The notes under the pieces: generated by a model | The model's input: only the letters and a program-made list of their open reading frames with translations | The model's database searches: none | What the model was told of the DNA's origin: nothing | Shown here: positions 1-9,587 of the stretch, piece by piece | Layout of the letters: every line of letters starts with the position of its first letter | Position numbering within the stretch: position 1 is the first letter of the stretch | NCBI GenBank assembly: GCA_027485695.1 | Contig: JAIXQO010000003.1 | Span: forward strand, 372,001 to 436,000 | Origin: Pseudomonadota bacterium | Lineage (GTDB): Bacteria > Bdellovibrionota > UBA1018 | Length of the DNA: 64,000 nt | Direction of reading: 5' to 3' | Made by a program: the position numbers and the translations under genes

Positions 1-1
1 C

Positions 2-3000
2 CTTGCTCTTGCTCAAGAAGACAACTCCATGAAGCTCTCTTGGAAAGCAGTCGAGGGCGAGGACGTCACTTATACCGTCCACCGACGGATCCGTCGCGGG
101 CTTGCCTGGGAGACCAAGGACATCGAAGTTGTTCCTCCTCAGCTCGCGATCGCGGATCTGCTCGAGAACAATGAATTTGGAACCGACCTGGTCTATACGG
201 TCGAAGCGAAAAATCCTTGGAATCCCGGATCCGTCAGCGCCGGCAAAGATTGGATCGCAATCGCTCCCGTCGAGTTTGAAAAAGTCGAAGGCCGCAAAGG
301 TCTGATTCGTGTAGAACTCAAACCCACCGCAGGCGCACTAAAATATGAATACCGCTACGGAGTAGGTGCATTCACCAAAAAAGCCGAGAAGACTGAAGTG
401 GTGGCAGACCTCACTGATGGTATCGAACTTGGCAAGTCGCACCAAGTTCAAGTAGCCGCATCCAACAGATACCACACGCGCTTCAGCAGTGTGCGCATGG
501 CGATCCCCTATGGCGGATTCAGCGTCACGAGTGCAAACGGCTCTGATCAGAAAATCAGTGCGACTTGGGCAAAACTCGATGGCGCGACCTCCTATCGACT
601 GAGCGCGACTTCGGTCGCAACTGGTACGGAGAAAAGCACACCCATCAATTCTTCAACGACACTGACCGGTGTGGTTTCTGGGCTGACGAATGGTGATAAA
701 TACACGGTTCGCGTCTACGCCATCGTCGAAGGCAAAGAAGTTCAAACCGAAAACGCCATCGTCGTTATGCCACTTGGAAAAGCTGTACTCGGATCGATCG
801 AGTCGAATGCAGTACGCACGATGAAAGTGAATTTTAGGACGGCTAAGGGCGGCTCACGCTACGAAGTGAGTTTTACGCTCAAGGACAGCGGCACCGTTCA
901 GAACCTTGGCTCCGTGGTCGTGAACGCCGACGTTGCCTCAGACGGTGCGCAGCTGAGCGCGACCAAAGGCGACATTCCAGGCGGAAAAAACATCGAAGTC
1001 CAAGTCGTCTCGAAAAATGATTTTCTCGGACAAGAGTCATCGAACGTTTTGACGGCTCAAACATTTGAACCGATTTTCCCGCCGGCGCTTGCGAGCGGAA
1101 ACGCCGCTTTGGGTGTGACTTGGCAAAAAGTCGCCGGCGCCGAGAAATACCGAGTGCTCTCTCGCGCAGGCGCGACTGGGGCGTTTGCTGAATCAGGTGA
1201 TTTGACGGCTGCGACTTACAATCTCGCTTCACTCGTGAATGGAACTGCATACCAGGTGAAAATCGCGGCGATCAACACCTGGGGACGAATTGAATCTACC
1301 GAGGCGACTGAGACTCCCGTGGGTACGTTCGATATCCTGGCGATCCAGGCTTCGGATTCCAAAGCGGATCTCACTTGGGCCGCGCTTCAGGGGGCATCAG
1401 CCTATGACGTGTACGTCAAGGGAGTCAAGACGCCTTCGGATCGAGATTTCCTCTCCGCTTCTGCTTATTTTCCCGTGAACGCCGAGAAAAAAGCGACGTC
1501 TGCAGGAACGACGGTTTCGGTGACTGGATTGACGAACGGTTATGAATACGCGTTTTATGTCGTTGCAAAAGTCGGCGATAAAACGGTGCAGAGCGTTTCT
1601 ACTAAGAACGCGACTCCGCTGGGAACCCCGGTGATCAATGAACTCGTGGTGAGTGCTTCTCGAGCGCTTGAGGTCCGTTGGAACAAGGTTGCCGGCGCGA
1701 CTGAATACATCGTTGAGGCTAAATCGGCTTCTATCCTACAGGTCTCGATTCGAGTCGAAGCGAGTGCGACAGCAGTACAAACCGCGACGCTCTCGAATTT
1801 AGTGGCGGGGATTGATTATACAGTGACGGTTACCGCAAAAAACTCGACCGGTATGACGGTGTCGGCACCGAAAACGGGGCGCACGATCGATACGCTCGAG
1901 GCTCCCACGCTTGCGGCGGCTGACAAAAAAATCACCGCGACCTGGAAGAGAGTCGAAGGCGCGGAGTCCTACTGGGTTTCCTACCGCTTGAAGAATACAG
2001 ATGCGTATACCGAACGTGACGTCGGCCAAGCTTTGACGACGGAATTATCGGGCCTCGTGAATAATCAAGAATACGAAGTGCGGTACAAAGCCGTTCGATC
2101 CAACGGATCGTTGTACTCTCCATCCGCTTACGCGACTCCGATCGGAACGTTCATGCTGACCAAAGCCACGCCTGCCAGTGCTGCGGTGACGGTCGAGTGG
2201 AGCGCTCTCGACGGAGCAACGGGATATGATCTCTATTACCGAGTCAAAGAGAACCCGGGAATCCCCATCAAGTACGGAACTGACAGCGGTTCGTTTGTAG
2301 TATTCCAATCGAATATTCAGACCCGTTCGGTCAAAGTCACCCCGCTGACGAACGGAGTCACCTACGAATTTAAGGTCGTCGGTAAGGTCGACGCAAAATC
2401 CGTTGATTCCATCAACACATTGAGCGCAAAACCGGAATTGATCTATTGCGATCCTTTCTCAGACACTTTGGCGCAAAAAGGCCGCGGTCTCAAAGGTAAG
2501 ATCCGCTATTGGAACTTCACTGAAAAAGAACGTCAAGGACAGTTAGAGACCTACATGGGGCTCTATCCGGGTACGACGGAAGCCGAAGGAACCTTGTTCT
2601 TGAATCAACTCAACGTTCCGACTCGCCGATTTGATACCGGATTCCCGGCCGCATCGGGGACGGTTCTTCAAAACGCCGCGAACGAAGATTTGATCGAGTG
2701 GTTCGGAATCAATCTCGAGTCGAAACTTACGATCGCCGGCAATGCCGCGAATCGTTCGCAGACTGTAACGAAAAAATACCAGCTCGCGATGATTTCCGAT
2801 GACGGTTCGCTGGTCTCCATTCAAGAGAACGGCACCTGGAGGCCCTTGGCGAAGTATGCTGGTGGCCCTCCGCATTTTGTTTGCACCACGGAGACGGTGA
2901 CCTTGAAATCAGGCGGCGATAATGCGCTCCCGATCCGAGTGAACTACTATCAGGGTCCTCGCTACCACATCGCTTTGATGATGCTGTGGAGGGAAGTCCC

Positions 3001-3199
3001 AGATGGTCAATCACTCTCCGATGAGTGGTGCAGCGCCGACGGGTCTCCTAAACTGCTGTCGAGTTACGACGGGGATTCGGATTGGTACGTGATTCAGCCG
3101 GACGGTAAGCCGAGCGCGGCATTCCAACGGATATTGGATTTAGGTTGGAAAGTGATTCCAACCGAAAACTTCCTGACCGACAACCCATGTGCTGAATAA
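2..3199 (+). CDS. FN3-repeat exported protein with C-terminal PA14-like domain (5' partial)
   Basis: The frame is open from the window edge, and the first ATG (29) lies inside an FN3 module, so the true start is upstream and this is the C-terminal part. About nine fibronectin type III-like modules of 85-115 residues follow one another, each beginning with a W-x-x-(L/V)-x-G-A-x-x-Y pattern (for example WAKLDGATSY, WQKVAGAEKY, WKRVEGAESY) and containing a (L/V)-x-N-G-x-x-Y turn. From about residue 805 the repeats stop and a PA14-like region follows (motifs SDDGSLVSI and RVNYYQGPRYHIALMMLW), a fold often used for carbohydrate binding. No catalytic motif is visible. The likely role is surface adhesion or extracellular scaffolding; this is inference. 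The stop lies one base from the convergent gene at 3201. Confidence 0.85.
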   Translation, partial: LALAQEDNSMKLSWKAVEGEDVTYTVHRRIRRGLAWETKDIEVVPPQLAIADLLENNEFGTDLVYTVEAKNPWNPGSVSAGKDWIAIAPVEFEKVEGRKGLIRVELKPTAGALKYEYRYGVGAFTKKAEKTEVVADLTDGIELGKSHQVQVAASNRYHTRFSSVRMAIPYGGFSVTSANGSDQKISATWAKLDGATSYRLSATSVATGTEKSTPINSSTTLTGVVSGLTNGDKYTVRVYAIVEGKEVQTENAIVVMPLGKAVLGSIESNAVRTMKVNFRTAKGGSRYEVSFTLKDSGTVQNLGSVVVNADVASDGAQLSATKGDIPGGKNIEVQVVSKNDFLGQESSNVLTAQTFEPIFPPALASGNAALGVTWQKVAGAEKYRVLSRAGATGAFAESGDLTAATYNLASLVNGTAYQVKIAAINTWGRIESTEATETPVGTFDILAIQASDSKADLTWAALQGASAYDVYVKGVKTPSDRDFLSASAYFPVNAEKKATSAGTTVSVTGLTNGYEYAFYVVAKVGDKTVQSVSTKNATPLGTPVINELVVSASRALEVRWNKVAGATEYIVEAKSASILQVSIRVEASATAVQTATLSNLVAGIDYTVTVTAKNSTGMTVSAPKTGRTIDTLEAPTLAAADKKITATWKRVEGAESYWVSYRLKNTDAYTERDVGQALTTELSGLVNNQEYEVRYKAVRSNGSLYSPSAYATPIGTFMLTKATPASAAVTVEWSALDGATGYDLYYRVKENPGIPIKYGTDSGSFVVFQSNIQTRSVKVTPLTNGVTYEFKVVGKVDAKSVDSINTLSAKPELIYCDPFSDTLAQKGRGLKGKIRYWNFTEKERQGQLETYMGLYPGTTEAEGTLFLNQLNVPTRRFDTGFPAASGTVLQNAANEDLIEWFGINLESKLTIAGNAANRSQTVTKKYQLAMISDDGSLVSIQENGTWRPLAKYAGGPPHFVCTTETVTLKSGGDNALPIRVNYYQGPRYHIALMMLWREVPDGQSLSDEWCSADGSPKLLSSYDGDSDWYVIQPDGKPSAAFQRILDLGWKVIPTENFLTDNPCAE

Positions 3200-3200
3200 T

Positions 3201-3950
3201 TTATTCGGCCAGAGGATCGATTTCGTAGGCCGTGTCGCCCGCTGGCATCGGTAATGCGTCCTCGGAATCATCTCCGGGAACGGAATGCGCCGGAGCGCCG
3301 GCATCACCCAGCGGCATGGGCTGATCAAATGAATGGTCGTCCTCAGACGGCATCGCGCGATCGATCGGGCGCGGTGCGGGCGCAGTACCTGAACGACAGC
3401 TGTAGAGCGCGAGTTTCTGATCGTCGATGATCGGCGTGCCGAGGTTGGCGTCCTTGGCCTTGCCTTTGAGGGGCAGAAAAAGAGTTTTGAACTCTGATTC
3501 GTTCGGTTTCGGAAAACGGCTGTGATCTAAGCTAAAAACCATCGCTCCCAAATACTCGTATCCGATTTTTTTTCCGTATCTCACGCAAACGAAAGCGTTT
3601 GATAGAGGATCAATCGAGAGGCCTTGGCTCGCGATTGGCTTACGACTTTTGGTGAATCGTTTGACGAGTGTTGCGCGGAACTTCGCGTTGTATTCCGACT
3701 GTTGTTGGCAGTAGGCGTAGATTTCACTCGATTCGTCGTAGTTGATCCAAAGCGGTTCTTTTTCTTTGGAGGCGAGCACGCTGGCTTCTTTGGAGTCGAA
3801 ATTGAAAGTGAACTTTTGATCGAAAGCAGTGCCTGAGTTTCGATTGCAATCGAGTTGATACCGAGGGGCATCCGCAGGGGAGCGTTCGATGAGCAAAAAG
3901 TGCAAGCCAATCGAGGCTAAGATGAGAAGGCTGACTGGTCTCGGATTCAT
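3201..3950 (-). CDS. Exported protein of unknown function
   Basis: 249 residues with an N-terminal hydrophobic signal segment (SLLILASIGLHFLLI) followed by a mature part that has four scattered cysteines (LDCNRN, YAYCQQQ, FVCVRYG, LYSCRSG), which would fit disulphides in the periplasm or outside. The last 50 residues are rich in Asp, Pro and Ala and look disordered. I recognise no family. It converges on the FN3/PA14 gene with a single base between the stops. Confidence 0.7.
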   Translation of the reverse strand: MNPRPVSLLILASIGLHFLLIERSPADAPRYQLDCNRNSGTAFDQKFTFNFDSKEASVLASKEKEPLWINYDESSEIYAYCQQQSEYNAKFRATLVKRFTKSRKPIASQGLSIDPLSNAFVCVRYGKKIGYEYLGAMVFSLDHSRFPKPNESEFKTLFLPLKGKAKDANLGTPIIDDQKLALYSCRSGTAPAPRPIDRAMPSEDDHSFDQPMPLGDAGAPAHSVPGDDSEDALPMPAGDTAYEIDPLAE

Positions 3951-4110
3951 TCTCGATGCACTCCTTGGGATTCGAGTCTTGAACGTGCGTCAGTGTAGTC
4001 CGGGCCGATCAAAGTAGTCAAGAATTCAGTTTATTTAATAAGTATTTAAAAATAATGACCTTTTCCTACGCCTTTGACCGCTTTTCCACCAGTTTGGCCT
4101 GGGGCGCCTC

Positions 4111-5172
4111 CTAGCCGGATTTCTTTTGGATGCCTTGATAGACCGCAAGCGTGAGTGCGTAGAGAATTCGCGCGCCGACGTTGCCATCCCAGTCGTCGTT
4201 TTCTCCGGGCGCGACTTCCAGGAGGTCGGCGCCGACGATCCGGCGTCCGGACTGCGTGATCGCTCGGATCAGTGCGGTCGCTTGTTCAAACTCGAGCCCT
4301 CCCGGAACTGGAGTGCCGGTACTTGGACAGAGTTTCGGATCCAGTCCGTCGATATCGAAACTCACGTACACGTCCGAAGTGAGTTCCGAAATGATCTGCT
4401 CCATGAACGCACGATAGCTATTCCCGTTTTGAAGATGGTCCTTGAGGTCCCAGTCAAAAAAGGTGCGAATCCGGGGATCTTGCTGGGTGCGCTCGACTTC
4501 TCCCGGAGAAACGTCGCGAATCCCGAGCTGAACGAGTTTTTTCACGCCCGTGGTCTCTAATACACGGTCCATGATCGATGCATGGGAATAGGTGAAACCC
4601 TCGTAAGCGATCCGCAAATCGGCATGGGCGTCGATATGCAGAATGCTTAGATTCGGAAATTTCTCGGCATAGGCTTGAATAGGACCCTCTGCGCAACTGT
4701 GATCTCCACCGACCGTGATCACGGCTCGTCCTGCTTGGAGTTGTCGAGCCGTCTGCTCGCGCATCTCTTGGTGAACGCGTGAGCATTCAGCGTTGAAACG
4801 GACGAGGTTTCTCTGATGCTCGGGACTGTCCTGGAGTTCGCCGCCTTGCTCGAGGAATTCAATATACTGCTCGGTTTCGGCGCGAAGCTGGGCGCTTGCC
4901 TCCCGCATTCCTTCAGGAACCGGAATGGTGGCCAGTTTCATCAACCAAGGCTTCTCGACGTCGCGGGAGTAGAGGTCGACTTGGGTTGAGCAATCAAGAA
5001 TCAACTCCGGACCATTTCGTGTTCCCGGACGATAGGAGGTCGTAATGTCCCAAGGAACCGACTGAAAAACGATTTCAGCTTGATCGACCGGAGTATCGAG
5101 ACCAAAAAAAGCGCCGTTTTTTACGCCAATCGCGTTTGGATCAAAATCGGGAGGAAGTGACATAGGTGGCAT
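4111..5172 (-). CDS. speB: Ureohydrolase (agmatinase/arginase family)
   Basis: 353 residues. The binuclear manganese site of the ureohydrolase family is complete: GGDHS (His ligand), DAHADLR (Asp-x-His-x-Asp) and SFDIDGLDP (two Asp). Such enzymes hydrolyse guanidino compounds to urea plus an amine; agmatine to putrescine is the most common bacterial reaction, but arginine, guanidinobutyrate or formiminoglutamate cannot be excluded. It is longer than the usual 300-320 residues because of a Glu/Gln-rich helical insertion of about 60 residues (from the PEGMREASAQLR motif) before the first metal motif. It is cytoplasmic and stands alone, with a 212-base divergent spacer to the next gene. The symbol is family-level; substrate is not shown by the sequence. 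Confidence 0.85.
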   Translation of the reverse strand: MPPMSLPPDFDPNAIGVKNGAFFGLDTPVDQAEIVFQSVPWDITTSYRPGTRNGPELILDCSTQVDLYSRDVEKPWLMKLATIPVPEGMREASAQLRAETEQYIEFLEQGGELQDSPEHQRNLVRFNAECSRVHQEMREQTARQLQAGRAVITVGGDHSCAEGPIQAYAEKFPNLSILHIDAHADLRIAYEGFTYSHASIMDRVLETTGVKKLVQLGIRDVSPGEVERTQQDPRIRTFFDWDLKDHLQNGNSYRAFMEQIISELTSDVYVSFDIDGLDPKLCPSTGTPVPGGLEFEQATALIRAITQSGRRIVGADLLEVAPGENDDWDGNVGARILYALTLAVYQGIQKKSG

Positions 5173-5384
5173 GTTGTCTCGTTCTCGTGCGTCAGGGTCA
5201 AGGGAGAATGATGGTTTTTATTCCTCAGTGCGGACCACGGTGTTGCAACAAAATGCATTTTTACGAGGTTAAAAGTGAAAAAATCCACATTGTGGACCGA
5301 AAAGAACGTTTCACGCCGTGGAACTTCCGGTGATATGAGGCGCCAAAATTCGCCGCGCTCCTGCGGCAGGAACTGTGGATCCTT

Positions 5385-7202
5385 ATGACGTCACAACATT
5401 TGAAACTGAAATTCTCTTTCGAAAACGCTCTCCCGTTTTTCTACGCGATTGGGACGATGATCGCAGCGATGATCCTACTTCTTCAGCCTCTGCTCGCCAA
5501 CGCGGGCGATCTTCAGCCCTGTGTTGGAGTGTTGGTGGGAACTCTTGAAGAAAGGCATAACTGGGAGGTGAATCTGGCCAAGAACCACCTCGTAGCCGCG
5601 GGCTGCGAAGTGCTCGATTGGACCGGGCACGGTTCACGCGACATTCCAGCTGACGTCGCTGAACAGACCAAAGCTGAACTGCAACGGGTACTCGCACAAA
5701 CGATTCCGAACAACCAAACAGATCCAAGCAGGCGTCGGATTTATATCGCTCACATCGGTCATCAGTACTATTTTCGCAGCTACCACCAAGACGCAAAATT
5801 CGCCATTCGCGGCTATAGTATGAAATGGCGAGAGTTTTTCGATTGGATCGAACCGAAGCATGAGCTCCGGATTTTCTCGAGTGTTTGCGGACCGACCGTC
5901 GGACTAGCGCTCCAGGACTACCTCAGTCAACGTCCCGAGCTTGATGTGAACTGGTGTTCAGTGTCGTCGGCAGACCCAAGCGACTTGCATTTTACGCCGC
6001 CGAACTCAAGCCGGTCTTGGACCACGCTATCTGAGCTACTCCGAGTGAATTTGGAAGGTAAGTCGCTTTTACAAGCGAAACGCGCGCTTTACACTCCAGC
6101 ATCAGAAGTCGTGATGTACCTCTCGCTTGCGATGCAAAGCTACAATGCGCGAGATCTGAGGAACTTCTACGACGGAGCATCGTTGAGCTCGGAGTCGTTT
6201 CAACTCGGGGACGCGTATGCACGCTGTAGCGAAACGGCAACGACCGTCGAGCTCCCAAAAGTTCGAGAAAAAGTCGATTTAGTGAGCCGAAATCTAGATC
6301 GCACCAAACGCTATTTACAAACCTGGATTCTGACCACGCGGGAGGAAGCGCAGGTCTATTCGATTCTTCCGGAGCTGATGTTGAACGCGAGTCGCGAAGA
6401 CTGGCAGAGCATTCGCTCGGGTCTTGAGAAGTCATTTGGCGAACTCAAGGACGCCCTCTATTCGTTGAGCGGCGCGGACTGGGATTCCCTACCATCGCTC
6501 GAACGAGCGATGTTGGAAGATATCAAGCGCCAGACGACGATCATTCAGTCTGAAGGAGCTTACGCGACAGAAGCCCTGTGGCAGAAATCGGCTTTGAATT
6601 CATTTTCGAAAATGTTGCCTCAAGTCTATGGAGTTCAGTCTGCTTTGGAAATGACCGCTTCTAGTGCGCTCGAGTGGGCGAACGCGATGAAGAATCGTTT
6701 CGAGTGCAAATTGAATCCCGACATCATCTGTCAGTGTTCGAGTGATGATGCTCCGACCGCTTCGCCATTCAAGTGTACCGAGCTCGATGAAGTCATTCTG
6801 GCAGGTGGCGGGCAATCGGGTGGATCCATTGATGGCGGAGAAAATAGATCGTTCTACTCGGCCGACTATCAAGACCAATGGTTTACCGCGAGCACCAAGC
6901 GTTTTATCGGTGGATTTGCGCGCGCGCAAATCTCCAAAGCGAATGGTGGCGTATCGTCGCTCAGTTACGGAATTGCATCGGATTTTGCCAAATACGGGCG
7001 CCGAGCATTCGAGTACTGGCGTGTTTCGGATCAGGCGGCTTTCAAGCAGTTTAACCGTCTCTATGGAGATGTCGAGTCACTCAATTATCGGATCAATGAA
7101 TGGAATGCGCTCAGAAACAAAAGCGGTGAGTGCATCAATCAGTTTCGTAAGACGCTCGAGCGTTTACGAAACTGCGAAGGGTTCCCTCAGTTGACCAAGT
7201 GA
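5385..7202 (+). CDS. Large exported protein, possible caspase-like (clan CD) N-terminal domain
   Basis: 605 residues. The N-terminus carries a hydrophobic segment (MIAAMILLLQPLLANAG, around residues 25-41) ending in a signal-peptidase-like ANA-G, so the protein is probably exported. Residues 45-250 contain a hydrophobic strand ending in H-I-G-H (RIYIAHIGHQYYF, about 119-130), and a second ending in Cys (LRIFSSVCGP, about 161-170), arranged like the His/Cys dyad of caspase-hemoglobinase-fold peptidases. The remaining two thirds are helical with scattered Cys (CQCSS) and no recognised family. The peptidase suggestion is inference from two short motifs only. The gene is monocistronic and ends at a hairpin shared with mlaD. 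Confidence 0.75.
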   Translation: MTSQHLKLKFSFENALPFFYAIGTMIAAMILLLQPLLANAGDLQPCVGVLVGTLEERHNWEVNLAKNHLVAAGCEVLDWTGHGSRDIPADVAEQTKAELQRVLAQTIPNNQTDPSRRRIYIAHIGHQYYFRSYHQDAKFAIRGYSMKWREFFDWIEPKHELRIFSSVCGPTVGLALQDYLSQRPELDVNWCSVSSADPSDLHFTPPNSSRSWTTLSELLRVNLEGKSLLQAKRALYTPASEVVMYLSLAMQSYNARDLRNFYDGASLSSESFQLGDAYARCSETATTVELPKVREKVDLVSRNLDRTKRYLQTWILTTREEAQVYSILPELMLNASREDWQSIRSGLEKSFGELKDALYSLSGADWDSLPSLERAMLEDIKRQTTIIQSEGAYATEALWQKSALNSFSKMLPQVYGVQSALEMTASSALEWANAMKNRFECKLNPDIICQCSSDDAPTASPFKCTELDEVILAGGGQSGGSIDGGENRSFYSADYQDQWFTASTKRFIGGFARAQISKANGGVSSLSYGIASDFAKYGRRAFEYWRVSDQAAFKQFNRLYGDVESLNYRINEWNALRNKSGECINQFRKTLERLRNCEGFPQLTK

Positions 7203-7221
7203 TTTGAGCTAGGTTTTAATC

Positions 7222-7265
7222 AAAAAAGGCACCGGAAGAATTAGTCTTTCTTCTCGGTGTCTTTT
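7222..7265. terminator. Bidirectional intrinsic terminator between mlaD and the 5385 gene
   Basis: A stem of about 13 base pairs (GGCACCGGAAGAA pairing with TTCTTC-T-CGGTGTC, one bulged T) is flanked by six A on the left (U-run for minus-strand transcripts) and four T on the right. The minus-strand reading, ending mlaEFD, is the stronger. The right arm overlaps the last codons of mlaD. Confidence 0.75.
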
Positions 7266-8023
7266 GCGGTTTTTCGGACGAGGTTTCGGATGATGCGGTT
7301 GCGATTCGCGCCGCCGACGAGCGCTCGCGCATCCTCATAGAGGCTCGAATCGTTGACCAAAGCGCCAATCGTTCCCGTACCATTATTGATTTTCTCTAAG
7401 ATGAGCGATAACTCGCGCAGAGATTTTTTCAGGTCTTTGCCGTCCAATTCGCCACTGACGCGATTCAAGTTTTTGGATGTCTGCGCTAGCTGTTCAGTGA
7501 TGATGTCAATGCGATTGCCTTTTTCTAAGGTCCGAAGCATGCGATCCAAACTCGCCGTGGCGCTCGCAGCGTTCACCAGGAGTTGGTCGCTCTTAGAGAT
7601 CATCTGAGTGATGTCGGTAGAGGCGATGAACGGAACCTCTGCGTTTTCCGCGATGAGTCCGTCTCCGGCTCCGGGGGAGAGCGCGAGGTACTTGTCTCCG
7701 AGCATGCCTTGAGTGAGGATCTCAACCGTCGTGCCGTTTTTGATCTGAGGCGCGTATTTTTTCTCGATCGCAAATTCGAGCTGAATGGAGCGAGTATCTG
7801 GATCGTACTCGATTGCGCGGACGTTTCCGACGTTGAGGCCCGAGAGAACCACCTTGGCGCCGTTCAAGAGTCCGGCCGCATTCGGTACGTGGGACTTATA
7901 TACTGATTTTGAGGTGAATGCGTTCTCGCTGCCGCCGAGCACCAGAATTGCGATCATCGACATCGCCAAACCAAATGTGACGAATAGGCCGATTTTTAAA
8001 TCTTGGTCATTCTTGAGTTTCAT
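7241..8023 (-). CDS. mlaD: MCE-domain lipid transport protein MlaD
   Basis: 260 residues with one N-terminal membrane anchor (IGLFVTFGLAMSMIAILVL, about residues 11-29) and an MCE domain at about 38-115 (VPNAAGLLNGAKVVLSGLNVG). MlaD proteins form hexameric periplasmic rings that pass phospholipids between the inner membrane transporter and periplasmic carriers, keeping outer-membrane lipid asymmetry. The helical C-terminal part (LDRMLRTLEKG, LNRVSGELDGKDLKKSLREL) is typical. It overlaps mlaF by four bases, so the three genes are translationally coupled in the order mlaE-mlaF-mlaD. Confidence 0.93.
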   Translation of the reverse strand: MKLKNDQDLKIGLFVTFGLAMSMIAILVLGGSENAFTSKSVYKSHVPNAAGLLNGAKVVLSGLNVGNVRAIEYDPDTRSIQLEFAIEKKYAPQIKNGTTVEILTQGMLGDKYLALSPGAGDGLIAENAEVPFIASTDITQMISKSDQLLVNAASATASLDRMLRTLEKGNRIDIITEQLAQTSKNLNRVSGELDGKDLKKSLRELSLILEKINNGTGTIGALVNDSSLYEDARALVGGANRNRIIRNLVRKTAKDTEKKD

Positions 8024-8763
8024 TTGTGAGCGGCTCCTTGGACGAAAGATTGGATAAAAGAGTCGGTTGAGCGTCGGATCACGTCGACGGTCTCGAATGC
8101 GTAGATTTTTCCGTCTTTGAGAAGCGCGATCTTATCGCAGATCTCGAAAGCGGCGGGAATGTCGTGAGTGACGAAGATTCCGGTCATGCCTTTTTCTTTG
8201 AGTTTACGGACGTTGTCTACCAAGCGCTTGGTATTGACGGGGTCGAGTCCTGCGGTCGGCTCGTCGAACAATATGATCTCAGGCTCTAAGATTGTAGCCC
8301 GGGCCATTCCAGCGCGTTTTTGCATTCCGCCGGAAAGCTCGTTCGGGAGTAGTAGGTTGGAACCTTTCATATCGATCAATGTGAGCATCCGTTCAACCCG
8401 TTCCTGGATCTCCAACTCGGAGAGCTGGGTGTGTTCGCGGAGCGGATAGGCGAGATTGTCCTCGACAGACATCGAATCGAAAAGAGCACCGTTCTGGAAC
8501 ACGAAACCTATTTTGCGACGGATAGCGGTCAGATTGCGCTCACTCAGTTTGGTCAGGTCCTGACCTTCGAACCAGATCTCGCCCGAGTCGGGGCGTTCAA
8601 GCCCGATGATCGAACGGATGAGAACGCTCTTGCCGGTGCCGGAACCACCGAAGAGTCCTACGAGTTCGCCGCGAGTCAGCTTCAGCGAGACTCCCGTGTG
8701 AACCTGTTTTTCACCGAAGGCTTTTGCGATATTTCGGATTTCGAGGGCGACGTTGGTTTCCAT
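8020..8763 (-). CDS. mlaF: ABC transporter ATPase MlaF
   Basis: 247 residues. Walker A is GGSGTGKS, the signature motif is LSGGMQKR (the variant found in MlaF-type ATPases), and Walker B is IILFDEPTAGLDP followed by the H-loop VTHD. It powers phospholipid transport by the MlaFED complex at the inner membrane. The start overlaps the mlaE stop by one base and its stop overlaps mlaD by four. Confidence 0.95.
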   Translation of the reverse strand: METNVALEIRNIAKAFGEKQVHTGVSLKLTRGELVGLFGGSGTGKSVLIRSIIGLERPDSGEIWFEGQDLTKLSERNLTAIRRKIGFVFQNGALFDSMSVEDNLAYPLREHTQLSELEIQERVERMLTLIDMKGSNLLLPNELSGGMQKRAGMARATILEPEIILFDEPTAGLDPVNTKRLVDNVRKLKEKGMTGIFVTHDIPAAFEICDKIALLKDGKIYAFETVDVIRRSTDSFIQSFVQGAAHK

Positions 8764-9536
8764 TAGTGAGGGTAGACCGTGAGGATGAAAAGTTTAGTAA
8801 GGAAAAAGTCGCTGACCATGATGAAGATAGAACTCGCGACCACGACCCATGTCGTCGCTTGACCGACGCCTTCGGTCCCGCCTTCGGCGTTGAAGCCTTT
8901 CCAGCAACCAGCGATCGCGATGAATACCGCGAATACCACGGTTTTTAACATGCCCGTAAACAGATCGACACTTTTGATCGTTTCTAGGGCCTTGGAGATG
9001 AAATACGCCTGACCGATTCCCAGTTCCGTTTTGCAAATCACCATCGCTCCCCAGAGCCCGATGTAATTCGCAAAAAGCGTGAGTGTAGGGAGGGTGACGA
9101 CGGAGCCGATGAGCCGAGGGATCACGATCCGTTTGATGGGAGAGGTTCCGAGCGCCCGGATAGCGTCGATTTGTTGAGTGACTTTCATCGAGGCTACTTC
9201 GGCGGCGATTCCCGATCCGATCCTGCCGGCGACAAGAAGGCTCGTGAAAACGGGACCCATTTCGCGCAAGATCGTCAGGCTCGAAATTTTTGGTACGTAG
9301 AGAGTGCCACCGAATTTGGCGAGTCCGAATCCGAATTGCAGTGCCATCACACAGCCTGTTGCAAGACCGGTCACGCAAACCAAGACGAACGACTGCACGC
9401 CCATCACGTAGATTTGATCCAAGATCAATCTTAGGTAGAAGGGGCGGCGGAACATTTCGTAAATCGATTGTCGGAGCATCCGCGTGAAACCTCCCGCGAA
9501 ATGCAGGAGCGAGACGCGCGAAGACTGAGGCATCAT
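8763..9536 (-). CDS. mlaE: ABC transporter permease MlaE
   Basis: 257 residues with five or six hydrophobic membrane segments. The conserved cytoplasmic EQ-loop-like region typical of MlaE permeases is clear: LTILREMGPVFTSLLVAGRIGSG followed at a distance by QIDAIRALGTSPIKRIVIPR (shown here as separate pieces). It is the first gene of the mlaE-mlaF-mlaD operon. No mlaB or mlaC is present next to it; in their place, 51 bases upstream, sits an unrelated lipoprotein gene. Confidence 0.95.
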   Translation of the reverse strand: MMPQSSRVSLLHFAGGFTRMLRQSIYEMFRRPFYLRLILDQIYVMGVQSFVLVCVTGLATGCVMALQFGFGLAKFGGTLYVPKISSLTILREMGPVFTSLLVAGRIGSGIAAEVASMKVTQQIDAIRALGTSPIKRIVIPRLIGSVVTLPTLTLFANYIGLWGAMVICKTELGIGQAYFISKALETIKSVDLFTGMLKTVVFAVFIAIAGCWKGFNAEGGTEGVGQATTWVVVASSIFIMVSDFFLTKLFILTVYPH

Positions 9537-9587
9537 ATAATGATTAGCTTAGCTGGGTTGCGAGAGCGTGTCTAACGCGATCCCAAG

